From the NCBI GenBank assembly GCA_020152595.1, contig JAIGNY010002020.1, positions 2,081,001 through 2,145,000 of the forward strand: DNA of 64,000 nt, in the 5' to 3' direction. Below, piece after piece: positions 1 through 13,600 of the stretch. The notes under the pieces were generated by a model. It was not told where the DNA came from and did no database searches. It was given only the letters and a program-made list of their open reading frames with translations. How positions within the stretch are numbered: the first letter of the stretch is position 1; every line of letters starts with the position of its first letter. The translations under genes and the position numbers were made by a program. The stretch is from Chiridota heheva. Lineage: Eukaryota; Echinodermata; Holothuroidea; Apodida; Chiridotidae.

Positions 1-382
1 AAAAAACTGATATAAAATTAACATAACTGCATTCTTTTTTCAGAATCTAAAACGTAACATGGAAAGACACCCTGTAAAGCCTGGAAGAGCTTATACTAAG
101 CTTAGGCGATATTCACCTTCAGACAATATCGATATATCGCCCAAGCTTTGCTTATACTCATATTTGAAGCTAGTTTTTGCTTCTATCCTTCCTTCAACAG
201 GTCACCATATTATTGGTAAAATTAAATTTGATGGATTCTTTTGGTTGTATGTACTTTTACCAGACTTCATAGTTTTCTGTATTAGACAAGTTAAGAATTT
301 ACAAGCATAGCTACTACAGGTGAAAAAGTTAAGTAAAGAAATAATGTGTTTCAAATATGAAGGATGCACTCAAAGTGAAGAA

Positions 383-610
383 CTTATTCACTTGGTCGGA
401 AATGTGACCTGAAATCATCAGACCGCATAGCAACCACATTCACCCCGCATTGGAGTGAAAACAAAGCAATCAGCTGTGTTTGTTTACATGCCATACTACA
501 CACAGTAAACGCATACGGACTTGCCCACGTGTATCGCGCAAAGGTTGGTTTTCACTCCAGCAAATGACATCATCTCCCGGATGTGACGTGGCACCGACCA
601 AGTGAATAAG
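383..610. mobile_element. Short foldback DNA element (MITE), copy 1
   Basis: The terminal inverted repeats CTTATTCACTTGGTCGG (383-399) and CCGACCAAGTGAATAAG (594-610) are perfect complements. The interior also folds back (GGAGTGAAAAC near 450 against TTTTCACTCC near 551). It has no coding capacity. A second copy in the opposite orientation lies at 45492-45724. The ends fit a TA target duplication (TA-TTCACTTGG...CCAAGTGAA-TA), suggesting a Tc1/mariner-type relative, but this rests on two copies. Confidence 0.7.
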
Positions 611-1498
611 GATGAATTTGGTTTAGTCAGTGAAAATTAAAAGTTTTGTAAGCATGATTTTTATCTCATAGGCTCATTTAATATGGGCAGGATATCAAGA
701 TTTGCATGCTGGATATAGAAGGCCATCACATCACAGAAGTCAGACCTTCATAGTCATTATAAGCAATTAAGGAAGTAATTTCTGACTCCATTCAAGCCTT
801 GCTGCAAATGTATGTCTTCCATACTACTTAAAATGGTTTCGTATGAAAGGAAAATCCATTCATTCAAGTCTGAAATATGAATCAAAATGCAGAAAAGTTT
901 CATAAATGATAGTGACATCACAAGGAATTAAACACCAAAAGATGATTGAATTTATTTCCTCCTTTTTCACAGATTAAACATTTCATTTAATTCCATTTAA
1001 CTTAAAATTCTGCTGCAACACAGGTTTGTTCCTTTATCCTTCACATCTGTGGGACTTTAATATAGAGGTTAATAAGCAAAATAATTTTGAGTTCAAAATG
1101 CAAGTTTGATTATTCCCCAAATCAACATCTGGCAGGAAAGACATTCCTATTTTTCACAGAATTACATAAATATCTTAGTATGCTGTCCCATTCATACATC
1201 ACAAATTGTGTATACACTAGACATTCATCAAGTTTTAATGAACTATGAAAATACAAAAAGAAAACACTTGCTTCATAGAAATAATAACTAAATCTTCTTA
1301 GTGTCCACTTGGTGTTCACTAAATATTATGAAAAGTGAAAAGTAATGAGGACATTCTTTTTTTATATTGTTTTTTACTTCATTATAAAAATAAAAAAAGC
1401 TTATTTCACACCACCTAAAATAGAAGAATTTGGCTGCCTTTTGTCATATACTACCCTAACGGCCTTTCTTTTTGCATCTACAAGAAATTTATGCTTAC
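611..1498. other. AT-rich stretch without a recognised gene
   Basis: Open frames here are under 66 codons and overlap on both strands, and none resembles the missing THOC6 C-terminus. I see no RNA gene or tandem repeat. It is probably the next THOC6 intron. Confidence 0.5.
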
Positions 1499-1600
1499 CC
1501 CATATCCTCACACTGCCATCCTCTGATGCTGATGATATTTGCTCTGAATTGTTGAATAGGCCAACGCTTGAATATAGTTTGTGTGCCCCTTTAAGGAATG
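1499..1600 (-). CDS. THOC6: THOC6 exon with a one-base deletion
   Basis: Acceptor 'ttattcattttcag' and donor 'gtaagc'. From phase 0 it reads HSLKGHTNYIQALAYS, matching human RVLRGHTDYIHCLAL. The conserved continuation SEQISSASEDGSVRIW is in another frame. One extra A in the TCAAC stretch joins the two, giving the same residue count as human. The exon then ends in phase 1 before the expected D-L-R. This is the last exon in the window; the remaining blades should lie to the left. Confidence 0.8.
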
Positions 1601-4600
1601 CTGAAAATGAATAAGTTATAAATATCAATATTCCAATCAGACCATAATTGTTTGGTACGAATACTCAACCTTTTAATCTCCAACCGATCGTCGCATGACT
1701 GATTTGACATGCACTTTTCAAAAAATTATTTTGTTTCGTCAAAGAGGCCCACAGCAGTGATCTTGGTATCGTTTTAAAGAGCTCGAATAGTTCTTTCAGA
1801 AAAAAACAGCTTCTACTTTCAAAATGGATTTCTATTGTCAAAATGGACTGGAAAAAACCTTCACATTGTCATTATACTCCTTTTATGGTATTTAAAAACC
1901 TCTGCATGAGAATGGCTAACAAAACTTTTTGTTTGGTATTTTGGTACAGAATGTATTAAGTACCAAAAAGGAAGTGTAATGGTAATGTGAAGGCTTTATT
2001 CCAGTCCATTTTGTTAAAAAAAAATCCATTTTCAAAATAGAAGCTGTTAAAATGTAACTTTTTGATGGAGGTTATGTTGAAGATTTTTAATGCCGTTTGC
2101 CGCCATGGGTTGAAATAGGGAAAATTAAAGAAATGTACAAAATTTAATTTTTATAAATTTTAAGGACATTTTCGTCAATTTTTGGGAAATCAAAGAGCTT
2201 GAAGCTCTTTGGTAAAATCTTCAATTTCTGGAAAATTTTCTTCAATTTCCAGGAAATTCTTAACAAAATAAAGCATGTATGTGCAAACAGGAAATAAAAC
2301 CCCTTTCTGGAATATCCTAACTCCTACGCCTCTGTTCTCCATAATCTTAAAACAGCATTCAATGTTTTTGTTTGGAAAGGGGAGGGGGAGGAGGGGGAGG
2401 AGGGGGAGGGGAGGAGGGGAGGGGGAGGGAGGGGAGGGGGAGGAGGGGGAGGGGGGAGGAGGGGGGAAGGCTTAAGCCCTTTAAAAACAAAAAGTTAGAC
2501 ACAACCCTTAAAGAAAGAGAACAATGTTATGTAGGTTTTAATCTATTCATTATAAAATAGAATAGATACAATAAATAAAGATGGTCTGCAACTTGGTTCT
2601 CCTAAAATAAATTCTACCCATGCCTAATTTGACAGGTTGCAAGAGTACAGTGTCAACGTGTTTCTTAACCTGTTAACTCAGCTCTTTAAGTTTCAGAATC
2701 GCATCTGGTGTAGTCAACGTTCTGACCGTATTATACGCTATAGCCACTACATGGCTGGTATAAAAGTACTGCAAGTATTGCCTAGCATGTAGTGCCTCAG
2801 GCTACCAAGTGAGGTGTTTATCTCACTACATTCAGTAAGACTAGCCTCATTCATTTCAAATGATATTATTCTTTTTAAGTATCTCTTTGTGACTCTTCAA
2901 AAAATATTTTAGTGTAATAAATATTTTCTATTATGTTTCTGAAACAGTAAAAATGTCTAAATAATACCATTCTTCATATCCCTTTTCAGACCTGGCTATT
3001 AAAATATTGAATTGGCACCAGACGTTTTCATCTACATTCTTCAACGTTGCCAATTTACATGACTTTTGCGAGTAAAAACAATGTCATAAATTTCTATAAT
3101 TAGTGTTGCTAAAATTAATAACCATTAAAATACAACCTTCAATAAATAGCACTTAATTTGAAGTCAATATCCTTCATTAAATAAAATTCAAAATATAGTT
3201 CTCAATTAAAAGATGGCGGATTTTGAACATGGAGTTTATAATACTAGACCTGTCGCATCCTGAGGGCCAGACAGAAAAAGTGCTAGCTCCTATCTTCAAT
3301 AAAAAATGTGTGTTGCCTGACTAAGAATTAAAGACCAGGAAAGAAAAGTTTTTAACATTCCATGGGAAATGTGTTTTATAACAATAATGGTGCTGTAAAG
3401 GGAATCATTTCTTTTTGATAAGTGGTGTCATTGAGGATGGTTAAACAATTCTAAAGAAAAATGTTATTTAATCACAGGTTTAAAGGAAAAAGATACAAAT
3501 CAGATGCCCACAAATTACCAGCTTAGCAACGCTCGCTACAAAAGATCCAGTGGCAGATGTGAGGGGTAACCAGAGTATGGGACCCCTTTGAAGAAAAAAA
3601 AGTGAATGATTAAATATTCTTCCTTCCTAAAACAAACAATATATGGTTCCATTGTGGCAATGATAATTAAACGCAGGTCATTCTACATGGAGGCTGTCCT
3701 TTGTACTGTGCATTAAATACGCATATAAACACTCTTCAACATTAATCTTTATATAAAATTCTATGTTAGATTGTTTTAAAATGTATACAAAATAACAAAA
3801 AAGGATGAAAAATAGGGAAAGTTTTCATACAATTTTTTACTTTGCCAAAAAAATACACCTGTTGTAAAAATGGCCTAAACCAAATACTGAAGGTCGTGCA
3901 TTATGTAAATCTAATGCACAGGGCATGACAATGCAAATACTGCATAGAAATAATAATATTTTTGTTCCTGACTAAACAATAGTTCTGTTTGGTTGGTGGA
4001 GTTTAATGGCACCACGACAGTGATCGTCAAATTGTGCTAAAAGATTAGATTATGTCACAGGTGAAAGGAGGTTGAGAGAAAATACTGAGTTGCTTGGCTT
4101 GTATTTAGGTATAACGATGTTGTATATAAATTCCATCCTTACTTTGCATGCACCCGACTCCATGTCCCAGCAATAGACTACGCCATCACCCCCAGCAGAG
4201 AAGAGGGTGTCATCCTGAAAAGAACAAACCAGAACATCAATGATGTTGAAGCTCAATTTTATCACAAAAATATTCAAAAGAGTAGTAAAGATGAAATAGA
4301 AGGAAGATGAAAAGGGGATTTGCCATTTCAGTAATTTAGGTCAAGTAGAGTTTTTGCATGAAAAAAATATATTTATGGTCTACGGCAGTTTAACAGTACT
4401 TTAAACAAAGCAATTCACTCTTTGCAATATTTCACATCAACTATCGATCAAGTAATTTTCTATTAAAACATGTAAATTCAGATAGAGGCAGCTGAAGTCA
4501 CAACCAAAACTGTAACAACCAAAACTGTCCAAAATATCAAATTAAGAGACTTTTATATTGGATTTTCAGGAAGTATATTTCATCCCCCTTCCAACACTTT

Positions 4601-7600
4601 TTCAGATGAAAAATTATTTTAATCTTTCATATCAACAATACTTGTTTTACTATTTAGCTGGCAATTTTATTCTTGATGGCTAAAAGCAGTTTACTTTCAT
4701 AAAAGAAAAAATCCATAGAAGTCTAGGGGATTTTCCCAATGGAATCCAATAAAGTCCACTTCAGGCCCCCCTCGCAACAATTTATCTAAAAAATATTTTC
4801 ATCATTTATATATAATTAACAAGATATCTCTTACTATTTAGGCTGAAATGAAGTTGTAGATGTTTGCATTTTACATCTACTTGCATTTTTATTTTTGTTG
4901 TTTATTTTCCTTAACTGAAGGATAATTTCATACTTCTTTTTTTGTTTTACTACGCAGAGGAGAGAAGGAGGGGGGGGGGGGAGGTTCTTCCTCCAAATTA
5001 CCAGGTCCCAGCTTCATTCCCTTACTTTTTCAGAAGAAAATTAATTTGAAATTTCAACTCAAAACAATTTAAGTGTTTCGAACTTGTAAATTCACTATAC
5101 ATTGCAACAATGAAGACAAGTCACTCAGGCAAAGATAACGAGTGAGGGTAATTAACAGGGATAGTATTCCATAATGGACACACAACAGGGAAACTTGTGC
5201 ACTGTAGGGTGAACAAAGTGCTACCTCATGATGATCTAGTGGCTGCATCGAAAAGTTGTCCAATTTGGGGGTATACCTGTCTAATGATGCATGCAACATC
5301 TCTTCTCCACTGATTGAAAAAACCCACAATATAATATCGCCTATCAAGCACTAGAATTTGATCCTTTTAACAACCACAAGCTAGTAATTACAACAAGCCG
5401 ATGTGGCTTGGAAACTATATCATGTAACTTAATGAGCAAGTAAGTAATACAAATCGGAAGCAGGTGGGGGAGGGGGGGGGAGGGTAATATAATCACCTGA
5501 CCAGTTTTCTTTTAATGGTCAAGTGTTTAGGACACATTTTTAATGCGGCCATATGTTCGTAATGTCCTGGTGTTTAATCAGCTTTATGGGTGCTGTGGGG
5601 AATTAATTATGCTACAGTGGACATTTTCAGTTAAAAATATTATGAAAAATGTATCAAATGAAAATAACCATATCTCATGATAATGACCATAAATCAAAAA
5701 AACAACATCGATGTATATTTTCATGCTCTTCAAGACTGCAAAATTTCAGAAGTTTCTGGCCAAAAACCTCTGACTAGATACATTTCAAAGACGGGAGATA
5801 GAAAGTTCACAGATTCTTCCACTTTATAACCTCAACTTCATTGAGCTAAAAAGTCACGTGAATTATACAAAATTACATTTGATGCAGCAGCACTGGATAC
5901 AAATTTCAGTCTTTGAAAAAAAATAATGGACAAAATACACAGAATCGTCTTATAATAAATAGCTTTTGTGTAATACTTTCCTTTTTAATTTCCAACATGA
6001 ATAGCTATTGGTTTCTGTATTTCAATTAATGTCAAATTTAAAAAACATTGTTGCAATATACTTATAGTTGATTATTCACTGCAATGCACAATACAAAGCA
6101 GCTGTTTTTCATGCTTGAATCCCCTTGCACTGTACACAATATTCAATCATTATATTGATACATACTCTTCAATAGGCAATAACTGCTCATTCTGTTAGGA
6201 TCCCACTTCAACCATGCAATACATACTACTATAAACTACATCCCAAAATTAATTAATAACCTGAATACCAAAAAGGAGAATAACTAGACATCAATGATAT
6301 TACAGCTCAACCCATAACAATGCAAGAAGAATTGATTACTTTTATTGATTTTATTTTTGTCATATGTACTTTTTATGTTTTTAAAGTTTTATTTGAGGTA
6401 GAGTTTTAACTTTCCTGTATGAGTTGTATTCAGTTTGTTTGTTTGGGTTTAATGGCACCTTAACAGTCAGGCCATATGTGCCAAACGAGGTTAATTGTGA
6501 ATGACTGTCAGATTGTTCTCAGTGATGACTTGGTTTTGTGGTGGTTGCAATGAGGTTCACGTCATAGCAATGTCTGAAAAATTATGCTCCTAATAAAGCT
6601 ATGTGGCATTCAATGCATGGTGCCATCATGTGTCACTTGATTACTGTTGTTGGCGAGGTTCAAAAGTCAATTCAACCACAACGTATGCTTAGAAAATACA
6701 TTTTTTAAATGACAAAATTTCTAACATTTACACATTAATCATCATAAATCTTAAATTAATTTCATTTGGCCTGTACTGAAAAAAAATTACTGATCAAACA
6801 GGTTTCAAAATGGACCAAATTTGGCATATTTAGCCAGTAATTGGCCAAACTAGCAGCTAAGGTTGTGACAGTTAGCATTTTTTTCCATAAACGTACAGCT
6901 GTCATCATTACGGTCCTCAACTGTTTAACAGTAAGGCCCGTTGTCATAAGTGGATGCACTTTTAATGCCAGTATACCGCGTCCTTACTGCAAGATCTCCG
7001 CCAGGTCCTTAACAATAGACCTTCCATAGCAGCCCACACTAATTCACTGCATAAAAGACGCTACCGTTATATTCACTATGTAATGTGTAAACATGCACTT
7101 CCTGCTTCTCGCATGTGTGTGTGAAAGTCAAGTTGACATGTATTATTAAGATGAAGAAAAAATGCAGCCACGATCGTATCTTAAACAATATTTGTGTGGT
7201 GTTTTTATTCTTACATAATTACTTCTTAAATGGATGAATAATTATTCCGATCAGAAAATCATATATTTTATGTACTTTCTTTGTCAAATACTGTTACAAA
7301 ATCTTCTGTTCAATGAGGAACAAAACATAGAAATCATGCTGCCAAATTTGTTTGTGACTTCAAAGAAACAAACCGTATGAAATATTAAGGAATTATTTTT
7401 TGAAGTTATACCCCTAATTGTATTTCATTTGACTTTTTGGATCTTTTTACCATAATTGATGAAGAAAATACTACTGTTTTCCCCCTTAAACTTAAAACAA
7501 AATATCTCTTAAATTCCACCCACCCATGTAGAAATAATTTATTTACAACCACCTACCTGGTATGTGCAAGACCACACATTTGATCATACTTCTAGCAGCG

Positions 7601-10600
7601 AAGAAGAAAGTTTCATTGTACCATGGGAATTGAAAGTGGAAAACTCATAAGTATATCTCAAATTCCTTTCTTAAAAGTACATAATTTTAGTCATATTTGC
7701 TTCAAAATAGTTCTTTTTACTTGTCCGTATATTATCAAAATATTAAAAAACTCAGTTCAATGTGTACTTTATTAAGTATAAATATCACATCCCTAACATA
7801 TTCAGTAGTACCTGCCATATAAGTTCTCAACTAAGCTTGTCATGTATTGTGCAATAAACTGTATTGTGCAATAAACTGAGTTAAACTAAGAAAGCAAAAA
7901 GTATGCAAAATACAAAGTAAATGATCGATCCATCAAAATAAAACACATAATTCACGTTAGAGAAATATACCTTTAGGGTTATTGCATTGGTCTCATTCCC
8001 TCCTAAGTTATCAAGATGTGGAACCCTTAAAGTCCAAACCACTTTAGGAGCCTGTGAATAAAATACAATAAAGCAATTAACAAAATAAAAGTAGCAGCAA
8101 CATAAATAATTTGACAAATCTCTACCAAAATCATTAACACGATTGTTGCTGCTACCCATCAACTGACAGGAATGTTACTGCTACCCCATCAATTGGTGGA
8201 ATTGTTACTGCTACCCATCAACTGGCAGGATTGTTACTGCTACCCCATCAACTGGCAGCATTGTGTCTGCTACCCGTCAACTGGCAGCATTGTTACTGCT
8301 ACCCCCTCGACTGGCAGGTATGTTACTGCTACCCCATCGACTGGCAGGATTGTTACTGCTACCCCATCAACTGGCAGGATTGTTACTGCTACCCCATCAA
8401 CTGGCAGCATTGTTACTGCTACCCCATCAACTGGCAGCATTGTCACTGCTACCCCATCGACTGGCAGGTATGTTACTGCTACCCCATCGACTGGCAGGAC
8501 TGTTACTGCTACCCCATCAACTGGCAGGATTGTTACTGCTACCCCATCAACTGACATAATTGCTACTGCTACCCCATCAACTGGCAGGATTGTTACTGCT
8601 ACCCCATCAACTGACAGGATTGTTACTGCTACCCCATCAGCTGACAGGATTGTTACTAGTACCCCATCGACTGGCAGGATTGTTACTGCTACCCCATCAA
8701 CTGGCAGGATTGTTACTAGTACCCCATCAACTGACAGGATTATTACTGCTACCCCATCAACTGGCAGGATTGTTACTGCTACCCAATTACCTGACAGGAT
8801 TGTTACTGCTACCCCATCAACTGGTGGGATTGTTACTGCTAGCCCATCAACTGGCAGGATTATTATTGCTACCCAATCAACTGGCAGGATTGTTACTGCT
8901 ACCCCCATCAACTGGCAGGATTGTTACTACTACCCCATTAACTGGCAGAAACTTAAAAGTATTTACCAAAAGAAAGAAAAATACAGTGAGCATGTCATGA
9001 TGTAATAGTGTACATTTGGTGATCTGATATTTTATTTTGCACTAACATACAGCATAATTATAATGTCCCTTGTAAAAGCAAAACTATTTTCTTGATCTTT
9101 TTGATAAAAAGTCAAAACAAATTTCTTTGCTGTACAAAATCTATCAATAGACAGTTGATTTGTTGAACAAGTCCTTTGTCATAAAGACTGAACATACTAT
9201 GAACTAAACCTGCAGCATGTTTAAAAGCTAGTATAGAGAATGGGCTTATAGAGAGAAGTATATACAGATATAAGGTAGCAGGGGCAGATGATTTCAAATT
9301 ACTTGAGCTTCAAAAGATGCACTTAAATTTTCATTTGCACTACAAACTTTAAAATATCTTTGAGTTTTCCTAGATATTTTAGGACAAAAAACTCAGAAAA
9401 CATGTAAAATCTAGCAGTCTTTATAACTCTTTAAGATATATGAATTGAATAACAAAGAAAGGAGAGGCCCTGACTTGCTAATTTCAATAAAAGAATGCCA
9501 TTCAACCCCCTTTCCAACCTGTACCCTCCCCCAGCCCCTACACATTCCCAGAACTACATCCTGAATCGTAACACAACTTCCAATTTAAGAAAATATAAGT
9601 CAAGCAAAGTCAAGCAGCATTAAAAATGTACAATAACATTAAAGCAAAATTATGCAAAACGATATTGCTTAACGTATGACAAACTACAGTGGAAACAATA
9701 CAAATCCCCTCACCAATAATAATGCATATTCCAGCCTGTCCTACATTCCATCCCAACCTGTCCCAAATGTCATCCAATGTCTATACTCCATGCAATCACA
9801 CCTGAAAACCAAATACTGTATGTCATTCCACCACTTGCATGACCCACATGCCATCACAACTGAAATCCAGATGACAATCCACCACATGCCATTTCACCCT
9901 GTCCCACATGTCGACCCACCCTGTTCCACATGCCAACCCCCCTGTTCCACATGCCAACCCATCCTGTTCCACATGCCAACCCACCCTGTCCCACATGCCA
10001 ACCCACCCTGTCCCACAACCCACCCTGTCCCACATGCCACCCACCCTGTATCACATGCCAACCCACCCTGTTCTACATGCCAACCCACCCTATTCTACAT
10101 GCCAATCCATCCTGTCTAACATGCCAACACATACTGACAAACATGCCACCGCACCCTGCCATACATACAATTTCACCCTGTCCCACATGACTTTATCCTA
10201 ATTCTTTTAGCTACTTTATCATCATATCATCTTTTACTCCACATTCTGCTAATTAGCATGCACACACAACCCCAAATCATGCTCATTTGAACGGTACCCA
10301 TGTCCTCTACCCCTGTAACAAGTACCAAGTTATTATCTAAGATTAAATATTTTATGCGAAAGTCTATTGTTATGCAAATAACCTAATTAATACACACATT
10401 ACACCTCACCATTAAGTGTAGACAATGGTCTTCCATATATGATCATTTGTGCAAACAAAATTCCCACTCCCACTTTAATTAAAAAAATATCATAGATACA
10501 AATATTTTCATTGTTATGCAAATAAGCTAATTAGTATGCACACACAACCCCTAATCATGCTCATTTGAACAGTATCCCTATGCCAAGTTACACCATTCAT

Positions 10601-13600
10601 AACTAAAGCTATGATAAAAGCTTTAACCAAAAACTTTAACCAAAACTTTGACCTGACAAATATTTTCATTGTTATGCAAACAAGCTAATTAGTGTGCACA
10701 TATAACCCCTCAATCATGCTCATTTGAACAGTACCCATGTCCTCTACCCCTATGCCAAGTCACATGAATGTACACACCCATCATAAGTTATGAAAGCTTT
10801 AATCAAAACCTTTAACTAAAACTTTAACCTGACAAATATTTGCATTGTTATGCAAACAAGCTAATTAGTGTGCACATATAACCCCAATCATGCTCATTTG
10901 AACAGTACCCAAAATGTCCTCTACCCTATGCCAATCAGTCACATGAATGTACACCAATCATAAGTTTGAAAACTTTAACCAAAAACTTTAACCAAAACTT
11001 TAACCTGACAAATATTTTCAAGTTAATTAGGATGCACACACAACCCTCCAATCATGCTCATTTAATCAAATCAGTACCCATGTCCTCTACCCTTATGCCA
11101 CGTCACATGAATGTACACACCCATCATAAGTTATAAAAGCTTTAACCAAAACCTTTAACTAAAACTTTAACCTGACAAATATTTTCATTGTTATGCAAAC
11201 AAGCTAATTAGTGTGCACATATAACCCCCAATCATGCTCATTTGAACAGTACCCATGTCCTCTACCCCTATGCCAAGTCACATGAATGTACACCAATCAT
11301 AAGTTTCGAAAACTTTAACCAAAAACTTTAACCAAAACTTTAACCTGACAAATATTTTCAAGTTAATTAGGATGCACACACAACCCTCCAATCATGCTCA
11401 TTTAATCAAATCAGTACCCATGTCCTCTACCCTTATGCCACGTCACATGAATGTACACCATTCATAACTTAAGTTATGAAAACTTTAACCCAAATTTTAA
11501 ATAAAAGTTTAACGTGCGCTGACGCTGATGCCGGGGGTTGTAGAATAGTTGTACTATTCTTTGAATAGTCAAGCTAAAAATGATTAAAAAACAGCTGCGT
11601 GGCAAACAGATTTTTCCTTTAAAAAAAATCAGGTTAAATATTGACAGATAGATCTGTATACTAATCAATTTAAAATTTCCCATTCCATTAAAGAAAAATT
11701 CCATTTGAACTAGTGGTGTACAATCACATCATTGCTAGCCAATGCTGAATATTTGCCTGGTATTATTGCACACTTGAACATAAGTGAGCAGTGAATTATT
11801 ATTTGACCATTGATATATATTGATCAATATTATCTCAGCATAACAAGCTATTCTGAACACCTGCAGGCATAGATGTTTAAGCACAGATCCATCAAAACGA
11901 GGTTCAGCTACTGGCCCAGTTTTACCCTAGCTGTTCATAATACTCCACTAATGCCATCTGAAACAAAATATGAGAGACTTTAAACTGGATTACCTTCTGT
12001 AAGATATCTGTCCATCTGTACGCTTTGATATCTCCCCATCCACCACTGTAAAGAAACCACAAAAAAGCGCAAAAATTTAACTCATCCAGACTTTTAAATA
12101 TATCTAAATTAAAAAAATTGAATTTAAAACAAAGGTAATTGTATTTTTTCTCTACCTGAAATAAAGCTTGTTTTTTTAATAATATACGGTGCACACATTT
12201 TTATTCCTGCAATAACAATGAGTTATTATTTTGCACTTCTTTCGTTATTTTTTTTCTCTCCATATATTAATTTATTTTTGTTTCGTTTATCAATTTGTAT
12301 GTAAAACTAAGTATACATGCAACTAATTTTACGTATCGATTGTTTTATAATACATTTTCTCTGCAAAAGCTTGAAAGATTTTTAAATATAGCTGGAGTAA
12401 ATCTCATGTCTTGGGTTTTTTCTGTCTAGAACACCCCTCATGTACTCCCTTGACTTGTTAGAGTCCTCGTAAATCAGACACAAGACAGCCACATCTAAAG
12501 CGTAGGAAACCTATATTCATCATTAATGTTAAATCTCATGCTCTGTTTTCTGATGAAAATTTTAACACATGATAGGCAAATGGCAATATTATTTATTGCA
12601 CAAGGGTGATGCCTTAATAATATCAAATTTTATTTCATCTTACCATATCAAAAGTCTGTGGTTGAGGCCAATGTGTAAATAGCGCCATCAAAAACTGTGA
12701 GAAATAATAAAAGCAAATATATGTCAGCTCTTCATTTATACAGCGCTAACAGTGTTTATTTCACATCCAGGACTAGCTTCAATACTCCTTTTATTATTAA
12801 AGTTTTGCTAAAGTGTTATTTTTTCTCCTTTCTTTGTGGTTCAAATAGAAGCACTCTTTTCATTAAAGATTTATAAAATAAGTACAAAAATTTCATTTCA
12901 TGTCCAATAACATACATTAAGAATTGATCAACTTTCTACAACAATCAAAATTTGTGACATCTTGAAATCTTGATGTCTCCTAAACAATAGTGTTGTGGGA
13001 GCACAGTAGCCCAGTGGTTATGGCGTCAGTTTCGTACTAAAAGGGTACCAGGATCGAATCTGTGTCCTTGAGCAAGACATTTTATCCCATTTGCTCCAGT
13101 TCACTCAGCTGTGAAATGAGTAACAGCTTCAGCTGGGGAGTTAACCTGCAATGGACTGGTGTCCCATCCAGGCAGAGTCAAGTACTCTCCTCTGCTTATC
13201 ACCATGGAAACAGGGCATGGGCATTGGCTCTATAAGCCCTTGAGGATTTATGGTTTTTAAACTTTTAAACTAATTACATCAGTCATTTCTAAACAAATTT
13301 GTGACATCTTCAAATCTGGATATTTCCCTAACAATACAGGATATCAAAGACATTTCTGAACAATTATGTTTGGTTTTTTTGCAATCGATCATTCAAGTCT
13401 GCCCATGTAACTAATCCTTTATTCTTTATGCAAATATTTGAAGGTCATTACACATCACCTGTCACTGTGACACAATCAATTGACATATAATAAGATGATA
13501 CTCTTTAGCACTTTTGATGAACACTCAAAGAAAATAGTGTTTACAAACATATAAACTATAAACACCAGAACACAAATAAAACTTATGCTCTTTTCACCAT

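Noticed and set aside
5069..5347. 92-codon minus frame as another THOC6 exon
   Set aside because: It does not resemble any part of the family, and exons 8051-7971 and 4214-4143 already join in phase with no gap against the human protein.
8141..8948. CRISPR array
   Set aside because: The 30-bp units are directly adjacent with no unique spacers, and the setting is an animal gene.
8172..9005. 277-codon frame with TVTATPSTGRI repeats as a secreted repeat protein
   Set aside because: It is entirely the 30-bp minisatellite inside a THOC6 intron, open in several frames on both strands, without a unique N- or C-terminal domain.
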